From NCBI GenBank assembly GCA_017607445.1, contig JAEVHH010000006.1, positions 1,178,001-1,242,000 of the forward strand: DNA of 64,000 nt. Direction: 5' to 3'. The notes beneath the pieces are model-generated. The model had not been told where the DNA came from. It did no database searches and saw only the letters and a list, made by a program, of their open reading frames with translations. The stretch is from Histoplasma ohiense (Eukaryota > Ascomycota > Eurotiomycetes > Onygenales > Ajellomycetaceae). The position numbers and the translations under genes are program-made. This document shows, piece after piece, positions 54,296 to 64,000 of this stretch (position 1 is its first letter; the number at the start of each line of letters is the position of its first letter).

Positions 54296-57200
54296 TTATC
54301 CCTCTCTATCAGAGTAAATGAGAACTTGTAGATGTTGAGAGTGGTGATATTCTTCAAGACAGACACAGATTCCCAGATTGAATGATTGTATTCTATTCAT
54401 TTGACAAGATATTTGCAGTGGTGATGGTTGATTCTATTGTCAAGAATTGCTTTGATTTCCCACTCAAGTTTGTTGTTTTCTTCTACAATAATGAATGACT
54501 GTCAATTGAAGATTCTCTGTGAGAGGAATGAATTCTCAGCTGTGGATTGAAGCAGATTTGTATGAAAGATATCATGAATATCAGACAGAGTGTCAAGTTG
54601 ATAATTGTATGTATCTAGCACTTTCTTCACTGTATACTTGATGTGGTAGTAATCTAGTGTATACAAGAAGTGATCTATTCTTATGTTCTTGAGATTCAGT
54701 CAGACTTTGTTTTCTACATAATATCAGATTGCAGAACTTCTTCTGATGTTTGCTTGATTCTTATAATTTTACTGAATACTGATTATTGAAGTTTCTGCTC
54801 ATTTGTGAACTTTCTTCAGCTTGTTTATAATATTCTCTGTCATCTGTATGAGACTGCAGATGTACACAGTTTCTTGAGAAGTCTCAGAGAAGTTCAGAAT
54901 CTCTAAGTTGTATCTGTATAGAAGAAAGAATGAGCTTACATCTGTTGTAGTGAAATCTCAACTGTTAATTGCAATCTCAGTGTGTGACAGCAGATTGCTT
55001 CAGTTGTCTTGTGTGTAATTGCAGAACTTACAGAGAATGTTCTTTACTGTTTATATCATTCTCTCAGTAGCTTCATCAGTCTCTGAGTGGTATATCATTG
55101 ATAACTTTCATTCAATTCTTAATAATTGATATATGCAGACTCAGAGTGTGCTGATGAATTGACTGTCTCTATCTGACACAATGAATGAAGACAAACTGTG
55201 TATACAATAGAACAGGCTTCTGATGAAGACATCTGCAACTACTTCAGTGTTCATCTTGTCACAGAGCTGTAGTATTACATCTTTGCTGAGTTGATTGACA
55301 ATGACTAGAATATTCATAGAATCTCTGCTTTTGAGTAAGAAAACTGCAAAATTGATAGCTATATCACATCAAATTTGATTGAAGACAGATAGAGACTTCA
55401 GCATCTCTTTTTGATGTTCATATTATACTGTCACTGAGCTGCAGTGATCACAGTTGTGTATGAATTGATGTATGTCTTTCAACATATCTGATCAGTAGAA
55501 TTCTTGAGTGACAATGTTGTACATGATTTCACATTCTGAGTGTTTGATCATTGATAAATTATGAATTTCTTGCATGATCTGTGTTTGTAGAGATTCTGAA
55601 TTGAGGATTCATTGTCTATCTTGAAAGTGTAAGCAGTTGTCATTATCAATTGAATATGCTGAGATATCTGTTCTTGAGTATACATCTGTGAGGAATTGAG
55701 ATGCTCTGTTTTGTATGACTTCAGCAGCTTATTGCTAGAATTCATCTGCTTCTACTGCTAGCTTTCATTGTTCTTCAAGTGAGAGTTCTTGAGCTTGGAA
55801 CTGATTGATATGTATGTGAGGTTCATCTGATTGTGTAGGACTTTCTATGATTGCAGAGTTGATTAATTGATGCTCTCAGTGTTTCCATCTGTTGTTCAAA
55901 TCATCAGATGATATATCTTGTTTTTGATGAGACAGAGCATCTGCAAGAGTGTTCTTTACTTCAGATTGATAACAAATTGTGAATGAAAAACAGCTAAGAA
56001 ACAATGATCAATGCATATGTCTTTCAGTGAGTTTACAAGTGATTGTGAAGTACTCTAAGTTCTTATAATCAGTAACAATCTCAAACTTTTCAACACTCAT
56101 AAGTTCAGACTTCCATTCTTCAAGATATTATATGATCACTAGAAGCTTCTTGTTGTAGATCTTATAGTTGCATTCAGCAGATGATATTTTTTTTGAGATG
56201 AAGGCACAGAGTTGTAGAATATCTTCATTATCATATTGCATCAGTGCTTCATCTACTATATAATCTGAGGCATCTGTTTCAAGAATTGTATGCTTATCTG
56301 AATTGAATGATTGCAGCATTGAAGTGTTTGTGAATATATACTTCAGCTTTTTGAATGCTGCATCTGCTTTGTCAGTCCATTGAAACACAGTGTCTTTTCA
56401 GATCAGATTCATCAGTGATTGTACAATATCAGAGAAATCTTTGATGAATCTTTGATAGAAGTTGACAAATTCTAGAAAGCTTCTAGTCTCTTTTATCAAG
56501 ACTGATGTCTCTCAGTTGAGGATTGCTTCCATCTTCTTAGAATTCATGCATACACCTTTTTCAGCTTTGATGATGAATTCTAGATAGATTGTAGACTTGG
56601 TCTCAAAGTCACATTTGTCAATGTTCACTTGCAGTCCAGCTTTTCATAGACAGTCAAGCACTTGTTGTATATGCTTGCAGTGCTCAGTAAGCAGTCCATT
56701 GATGAAGATCAGAATATTGTCCATATACACTGAGATGATCTCATTAAGCAGATCTCATAGAGCTCAGTTAATGTATTTCTGAAATGTGCTTGAGATGTTC
56801 ATTAATTCAAAGAGAGTCACTGTTCATTTGTATAATCTGTAACATGTATGAAAAGCAGTTAGCCATTCATCATCTTCATTAATTCTTATCTTATAGAAGG
56901 CTGCAGAGATGTCAAGCTTTGTAAATCATTTTGCTTTTTCTACTCATTTGAGTGTTTTGTTGATGAGTGAAAGAGAGTATTGATCCTTCCACATAATCTT
57001 GTTGAGTTCTTGATAGTCAATGCAGAATCATAAGCCTTTTCCTGATTTCTTCATGAACAGTACAGATGCTGTGATGGGTGAGTTGCTAATACAAATGAAG
57101 CCTTTATTCAATAGTTCATTGAGTGTTTTTCATAGAATGAGAAGCTTGTTGTGTGATATGCTGTAGAGAGAACTTCAGAGTGATTGTGGATTCTTACTGT

Positions 57201-59305
57201 TCTTCTTGATGAGCTCAATTGTATGATCTATACTGGGTTCTCAGTGAGGAGGAAGCTTTTCAGCTTCTTTTTCATCAAACATATCTGCAAAGTCTTTGTA
57301 CAATTCAGATAGTTTCTTGTGTGATTTCTTGAGATCTTTGAGTTCTAGCTTTTCTAATGCTTTTTTGATATCTGTCATACTAGCAGCAAACACTTGAATG
57401 TTCTTCTTCTCATGTACTTGATGAGTTAGTAGTTTGTACATTTTCACTGATATCTGAGTGAGATCAGTGGTTCTATCAACATTCTTCTTGTAAACACAGT
57501 TGCCTTCTGAGAAAATAAGACAGTGGTTGTGTATATTCAACAAGGTTCCAAATTCTGTGAGCTATGATAGACTGAGTATTAGATTGTACTCAAGGTCTTG
57601 TATTTCATATGTATATATATTCTTTTTCTCATGTTCTTCTACATTGACATTAAATCTTACCATATTGTAGAAGATGGATTCTCTGAGGCTGTCAAATTCA
57701 CTGAGTTTATACAGTTTGAGAAAGAGAATACACTGAAGCTTATGCTTCTCAATCAGCTGAGTGTCTATAAGAGTGTAGTGAAGAAAACCACTGTCTATCA
57801 TTGTTTGTACATTGATTAAGCTATTTACAATGATAGAAATCATGATTGTATCTGCTTACATCTTCTACTCAAATCTTCAGCTAGCTTTCTGCTTCTTGAG
57901 CTCTCATCTGTGTTTTAGAGCAAGAGCTTGTCTTTTCTCTGTTCTTGTCTATTCACAGACAATGCAGTGTTTACACACATGAGAGGTTTACTCAGAGCAA
58001 TCACATTCAAATATTGATTTGCAAAGTGCTCTGATTTGTCACAGTGTATGCAGACTTCTCTGACAATTCAGTCAGTGATATTCTTCTCTGAGACATTGAA
58101 GATCCTCAGATGACTTGTATTTATGTGTGGGACTCAGTTCATTGATTCTGATTTGAAGATGAGAGATGCTGCAGAGTAGTTCAGAGCATACATATTTGTT
58201 CAGCAGAATTCTCTGCAATTTTGAAGTGTGTGAAACTGAGACAGATTGTTGTTCAACAGACAAAGATCAGCACAGACACTGTATATTGAGAGCTTCAGAC
58301 ACTCTACACTTCAGTTATGCAACTGAAAGTTCAAATTCTTGAACAATATATTGATCTTGACAGCATCATTTCAGTCTTACCCATCTGCTTCTAGAAGCTT
58401 GTGATTGAATTCAGAAAGATAAGTTGTCAATATGACATTCATCTGATAAGTTTGATTAAGCCAGTCTAACACCTTGACTTGAAGTGTAGAATTGAGAAAG
58501 AGAGAGTTGAGTTGTTGAAAGACTAGCTCTGATGTATGCTGATGATTCTGACAATGACTCATTCAGAGTTGAAATTTTGCTAATGCATCATCATTCAATC
58601 TGCTATGAATATACCATGCTTGATTGAATAGCAAGCCTATTGCTCATTCATCAATGTTCAATTTGACATTCACTTTTGACTTTCATGTGAGGTAGAGTGC
58701 TAGGTCTCTCTCATATTTGTCAAGGATTGAGAGCTTCTCTCTTGAAGGCTTTTTGTGAGATGTGGGTGTAGAAGAAACAGTGAACACAGAAGTGCTCATC
58801 TCAATAAATCATCATTGCAATTCAGTCATCTGTAGTGTCTGCTGCTGAAGGATGCTTTGTAGATCTAAGTTATCATCCACTGCATTTGAATGCAGCGGGT
58901 GTTTGTAGAATTGCTCATAGTTCATTTCAATATCTAAGAATATATAATAATAAAAAAAAAAAAGAAAAGAAATACTTGTAGACACTTGATTCTCTCACAG
59001 ACACTATTTACAGTGTTGCAGCACTAAGCTTAATCAAGCTTCTTCATGAACACTATTTGCAGTGTTACAGTTTGTAGACACTCAGATCTTATAGAACATG
59101 GTTGATTGTGTTTTGAATGCTTAAGCACAACAGTCTATATAATTAATGATAAGAGCACTCAGGCCCACAAGAGATCTCTTGTAATGACTAGACACTCAGA
59201 TCTGTAAACAATGCACTCAGATGTAAGAACTGATAACAATGCATTCAGATGTAAGAACTAATAATAAGACACTCAGATTTTAAACACAGAAGAATCAATT
59301 TGTAA

Positions 59306-59839
59306 TGTAATGAGTGTACTTTGATTAACAATTTGATACTATTCTAATTACAGATTACAAATTGATTAAGAAAAGAAAGAGAAAAGAAATCAGAAGAAAA
59401 GATTGTATGAAGAAAGTTCTTATAGAGGAAAGTTCAGAGCAGAAGAATATCAGAAGCTGTTTCACAGTGAAGTGCAGAGTGAAAGAATATTAAAAGATAT
59501 GCATAAGAATTGTTAGAAGCTACACAAGTGTGGAATGTAGGATGGAGGAATCATTGAGAGCTACATAGAAGAATTGTTAGAGACTACACAAGCACAGAAC
59601 ACAGAGCAGAAGAACATAAGAAGCTATGTGAAAGAATCATTAGAGACTATATAAGTGCAGAGCACAGAGCAGAAGAATGTTAAGAGCTATATGAAAGAAT
59701 TGTTAGAAACTACACAAGCATGGAGCATGGAGTGGAAGAACATTGAGGGTTATGCAAGGTCACAACAGCCAGGAATGAGTGGTTGCAGGAGGGGAGTTGG
59801 TTGCGTAAGTTAATTACTAACGGGTGCTAACCCGTCACA
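59306..59839 (-). repeat. Gypsy-A copy 3, 5' LTR
   Basis: 534 bp, TGTAATGAGTGTAC to ACGGGTGCTAACCCGTCACA. CpGs persist only in the last 60 bp or so, at the element's outer edge. Confidence 0.9.
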
Positions 59840-59937
59840 GAAACATGAAGTGAAAGAACATCAAAAGTTATATATGATCACAATAACAGAAGTTGATTGC
59901 ATAAGTTAATTGCTAATGAGTGTTAATCTATCACATT
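59840..59937 (-). repeat. Gypsy-A LTR (copy 4), right part
   Basis: Starts with the second GAAAC and ends TTAATCTATCACA, completing the LTR begun at 53341. It has a deletion of about 20 bp relative to other LTRs (before GAAGTTGATTGC). Confidence 0.82.
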
Positions 59938-60280
59938 ATCCCTCTCTACTGAGATGAGTGAGGACTTATAGACATTGAGAGCAGCAATGTCCTTCAAAAC
60001 AGACATGAATTCCCAGATCAGATGATTGTATTTTATTCATTTGATGAGATATTCACAGCAGTGATGATTGATTCTATTGTCAAGAATTGCTTCAATTTCT
60101 CACTTGAGTTCATTATCTTCTTCTACAATGACAGATGACTGTCAATCAAAGATTCTCTGTGAGGGGAATGGATTCTCAGCTGTGGGTTGAAGCAGGTTTG
60201 TATGAAAGATATCATAAATATCAGATAAGATGTTGAGTTGATAATTATATATATCTAGCACTTTCTTTACTGTATACTTG
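59938..60280 (-). mobile_element. Gypsy-A copy 4 internal 3' fragment
   Basis: Starts with the polypurine tract complement TTATCCCTCTCTACT and matches 1596-1940 (chromodomain and integrase end). It is cut at ACTTG (60276-60280) by the Gypsy-C LTR. Confidence 0.85.
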
Positions 60281-60662
60281 TGTAAGAAACCCGCACTAAG
60301 TTACCAGTGCTAGGCCGAAATTGACGATTGCTCTAAAGATATGACATCACCGAACATAGCACCACCAACATCATATCAGATTTGAAATCAAGGCATTATC
60401 TTGCCACTTGCATCATACTACACCATCTACATCATAGCAAGTTTGATTTGTTTATGATACTGTGTATATAGATAGCAGCTGACTCAATCTTCTAGAGGTC
60501 AGCAGATCATTCTGTTTTAATTTGATCTCTACATTCTACAATATCAATATTAATCTGAATTCTCTCTGATATATTACTGTATTATCTTCTACAACTTAAT
60601 TCTTGCAGAGTCTTAAGAATTTCTTGTGATATAAGCAGCTGATTCTCATACCACTGCTTACA
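60281..60662 (+). repeat. Gypsy-C 5' LTR, 382 bp
   Basis: TGTAAGAAACCCGC to CCACTGCTTACA, with matching 6-bp inverted ends TGTAAG/CTTACA. CpGs survive only in its first 70 bp. The first bases after it are GTTTGATCCACTCAATC. Confidence 0.75.
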
Positions 60663-63600
60663 GTTTGATCCACTCAATCCCTTATCTCTTCAAGAATTGA
60701 GTATTCTAATCATCATGTTCAAGATCAATTCACTCTTGAATACTTCTTGATCAGCAGTTGTTGAGCTAGCAGCATCTGCAATATCTGTCTCAGCTAACTG
60801 ATGAGAAATTCAGCTCACTGATCCACCTGTCTATTATGACAGCAATCTACATGAATACCATATATTCATAAGAGCTCTCAAATGCATATATAAGTTGAAC
60901 TCAACTCAATACAATACCAATGAAGTTAAGATTGTTTATACTTTGAGATGATTACAGAAAACAATTGAAACTACTTGAGCTACTAAAGAAAGAGAGCTTG
61001 AAAGATTAAATCAATCTTTTTTATGAAAAAACTTTAAGAAATTCCTGCACAATGATCTGAAGAATGTCTGCAACTGCAGCTTTACAGCAGCAATTTACTT
61101 TGAAGAATTAAAACAATCACTGAATCAATCAGTTCAACAATTTGTCTTCAGATTTAATGAGATTTGTGATGATCTAGCAATCAATATAGAAGAACTATTT
61201 GCTCAATTATTCTTTGCTAAATTATCATCAGCAATACAAAATCAAATTCAAACTCATCATGATTCTTCTATCAATCAAGCTGAATTGATTGTGCTAGTTG
61301 CTCAAATTCAAGCTGTTAATAGAAGCCATGCTAGAAGGAGTAACAACAAACAAGAATCCTCTTCATAAAATAGATATCAGAAGAATGATGACAAATGTGG
61401 AATCAAGTGATTCTCTGATAACTCTTTTTCAAAGACTCAATGGAATCTAATCTCAGCTGAAAAGCTTATTATAGAGAAATGTCAATGCTGCATGAATAAT
61501 AATCTTTGTCTATTCTGTGAGAAGGCAGGTCATCTTCTTAAGAATTGTAATAAGAAGGAAAAATGAATTCAAATCACAGACAAACTGAAATCCACATCTG
61601 TGATAGCTCATATCACTGAAACTCAGAATGATGAGAAGTGACTAGATGATAGATTCTGTATGTACATCACTATTCAACTAGACATTTCTAATGATTCTGA
61701 GCTGATTTGATGCCTAGTTGATTCTGAAGCAGATTTCAATTATATCTCTCATACTTACACTACTTCTAAAGAATGGAAACAGATTGGACCATCATCTCAA
61801 GTGCAATATTCTGATGAATGATGAGGATATTGATATGGCATCATTAATGCTACTCATAGAGCCACTGATGGGCTAGGTGAAACTTGAGCAAGCAAACTTA
61901 GCTTTCATTCTGTTAATCTAGCAGATGAAGATCTTTATCTAGATCTTCCATGATTATGAACAGTCAATTCTTTAATCAATTGGAAAGCATTATCATGGTG
62001 ATATTGAATTGGAGATACTAGAATTGAAATAACAGAATCAGAAGAATTTATCTGTTCTATGCAAGAAACATCTACAACACCACTCTACTTTTGAGATGGC
62101 AATACTGAATCTTCTTTGAAATGACTATGTTCTATTAATGAAACTACTTTATCTCAAAATCTACAAGATCTTTTAACTGAATTTAAAGATATCTTTTCTG
62201 CTGAAGCAGCAGCCAAGCTGAATGAGAACCTCATCATATCACATCATATTTGATTGCAAGACAGAAAGAAACCCTCTTATGAATCTTTATACAATTTCTT
62301 GATAGCAGAACTAGATGTCTTACACAAATATCTAGAAGAAATGCTGTCACAGCAGTGAATTTGTTCTACAAAGAGCCCTGCTGCTGCATCTATTGTATTC
62401 ACAAAGAAAAAGAATGGAACTTTACACCTTTGCATAGATTATCAAGACCTTAACAAGATAACTATAAAGGATTGATATCCAATCCCTCACATTGAAGAAA
62501 TGTTAGATCAATTACAGAGTGCTATCATCTTCTCTAAAATAGATCTCTGAGATGCCTACTACTGCATACAAATAGCAGAAGAAGATGAATGGAAAACAGT
62601 GTTTTGAACTCAATACAGCAGCTACAAATTCTGAGTTATATCTATAGGGCTCTGTAATGCTTCTGCTACATTCCAATCTTATATCAATGAAGTGCTGAAA
62701 GGTCTAGTTGATATCTGTTGCATTGTTTACCTTGATGATATTCTTATCTATTCTCAAAATATCAAAGACCATACAAAACATCTCCAATTAATCTTCAAAC
62801 ACTTATGAAAATATCAACTTTATACTAAGAAAAGCAAATGCATCTTTTTCACTACTGAGGTTGAATTTCTTGGCTATATTGTATCATCTACTGATATAGC
62901 CATGGATCGCAACTGAGTTGAAACTATTCTAAATTGGCCGGAATCTAAAGGTGTCTGTGATATTCAAGTTTTCATAGAATTTGTGAACTTTTATCACAGA
63001 TTCATATATGCTTTTTCACAGATAGCCACATCTCTTACAGATCTTCTTTGAAATGCTACAGATAAGCAAACTAAGTTTCAACTTAGTGATTCAGCAAGAA
63101 AAGCTTTTGTAAATTTGAAAGAAACATTTGCACAAGCTATTCTACTGATTCATTATGATTCATAGAAGAAAACCCAAGTTGAAATGGATGCAAGCAAGGA
63201 TGGAATTGCTGGTATTCTATCTCAATGTCTAGAATCAGTACCAGAAACCTATCAAGAAGCTATAGAAATAGCATCAGAATGAAGTAAAAATATAGATAAT
63301 TTGATGTCTACTTGAAGAAAAGAGTGAAGACTCATTGCATTCTTTTCACAGAAGCTTTCTGAAGCTTCTAGAAACTATGACATTCATGATTTGAAACTTC
63401 TGACTATAGTGGCATCATTTCATCACTGACAACACTATCTGCAAGACAATCTGTATTCAATTCAGATCATAACTGACTATGATAATCTGAAATACTTTCT
63501 TAGTATCAAAAGCTTGAACAACTGTCAAATGCATTGAGTGGAAGAGCTATCTGCTTATGATTTCTATATAATCTATTGATCAGAACAGCTAAACCCTACT

Positions 63601-64000
63601 GATTCATCTTTGAGATGTTCAGACTATATTATTTCCTCTGAGAATGTAGACTCAAAGCTGTCAATACTACTGATTCTACAGAAAAAAATTCATCAGAGAC
63701 TTCATGACTCTGATCAGAACAGCTTAGTAGATACTGAATCATCTTTGATACAGAGAAGCTCAGATTGTTCTGCAGAGTATTCTTGTTTCTGAAATTTCTT
63801 TGAAACTGACACTGAAGATCATGAACTTCTCATGCCACATCTAGCAGTAATGAAAGCTGCTGAGAATGAAACAGATCATGAATCACCTACTAATTGACTT
63901 CTAGACTTCATTAAAGAATTACAGAAGAGGGATGTCTTTACTGTAACTTGAAGTCAAGAAGTTGAGAATAGTGCAGAGTCTGAAACTCTTAGAGAAGTCT
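60281..64000 (+). mobile_element. Ty3/Gypsy family C, 5' LTR through pol (runs off the window)
   Basis: The LTR is followed by a frame interrupted by TGA. The gag helical region is KNFKKFLHNDLKNVCNC to VQQFVFRFNEICDDL, about 61020-61175. A CCHC knuckle CLFCEKAGHLLKNC is at about 61510-61550. A protease-like LVDSEADFNYIS is at about 61718. RT includes ICCIVYLDDILIYS at about 62713-62755. RNase H contains VEMDASKDGIAGILS at about 63180. The YLDD box is intact. It is less damaged than B copy 1. The 3' part, with integrase and 3' LTR, lies beyond 64000. Confidence 0.88.

Larger units (their letters stand above)
53762..59839 (-). mobile_element. Complete Gypsy-A element (copy 3) inserted into a Gypsy-A LTR
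   Basis: A 6078-bp element on the minus strand. 3' LTR 53762-54295 and 5' LTR 59306-59839 are both 534 bp. TSD GAAAC is at 53757-53761 and 59840-59844. The PBS is at 59293-59305 and pairs 13/13 with its own LTR (59355-59367). Reading on the minus strand: gag about 58925-57900 (zinc knuckle near 58060), protease with TMIDSGF at about 57790, RT about 57240-56440, RNase H about 56400-55960, integrase about 55750-54700, polypurine tract at 54296. Broken by TGA. Confidence 0.92.

Overview
The window looks like a filamentous ascomycete chromosome, most likely a Eurotiomycete. The order Onygenales (Blastomyces/Emmonsia-like) is my best guess, made from memory of genome style and not from a search. 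The evidence is short introns (about 60-170 bp) with GTRNGT donors and CTAAC-type branch sites, typical fungal proteins (Ssu1, Ipi1, gamma-tubulin, a Pcl5-like cyclin), and a two-state composition. A gene island of about 28 kb with normal CpG content (25384-53340) sits between AT-rich, CpG-depleted blocks of nested transposons (1-25383 and 53341-64000).

Left transposon block. In order: a LINE 3' fragment and a Gypsy RNase H fragment (minus strand); one end of Gypsy family A (minus); Gypsy family B copy 1 (plus), split by a non-autonomous hAT-like element with a perfect 8-bp target duplication; a decayed Helitron (Rep plus Pif1-type helicase); an orphan gag on the minus strand; a small palindromic element; a second family A end; an unidentified 480-bp segment; and Gypsy B copy 2, whose gag is split by a complete 6.0-kb family A element (16908-22948, TSD ATCTC). 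Family A is a chromodomain Gypsy (chromovirus). Its primer-binding site is exactly complementary to 13 nt inside its own LTR, which points to Tf1-like self-priming. Coding regions are interrupted almost only by TGA, from C-to-T decay concentrated at CpG and partly at CpC. This is not the classical CpA RIP pattern.

Gene island. Plus strand unless stated: aldo-keto reductase (AKR7-like), Ssu1-type sulfite efflux pump, Dcg1-like Asp/Glu/hydantoin racemase, gamma-tubulin (apparent +1 frameshift in an A6 run), a 72-aa hydrophilic LEA-like protein, a Roadblock/LC7 protein (minus), Ipi1 of the Rix1 ribosome-assembly complex, a disrupted small conserved fungal gene, a secreted CREG-like split-barrel protein (minus), and a Pcl5-like Pho85 cyclin (minus, apparent -1 frameshift in a G5 run) with a gene-free region of about 5.3 kb upstream. 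The genes do not form one pathway; this is an ordinary housekeeping and metabolism segment.

Right transposon block. A Tc1/mariner remnant lies at the island edge. Next is a family A LTR that was itself the target of another complete family A element (53762-59839, minus, TSD GAAAC). The first element's interior is then cut at 60281 by Gypsy family C (plus, LTR 60281-60662), which runs off the window end.
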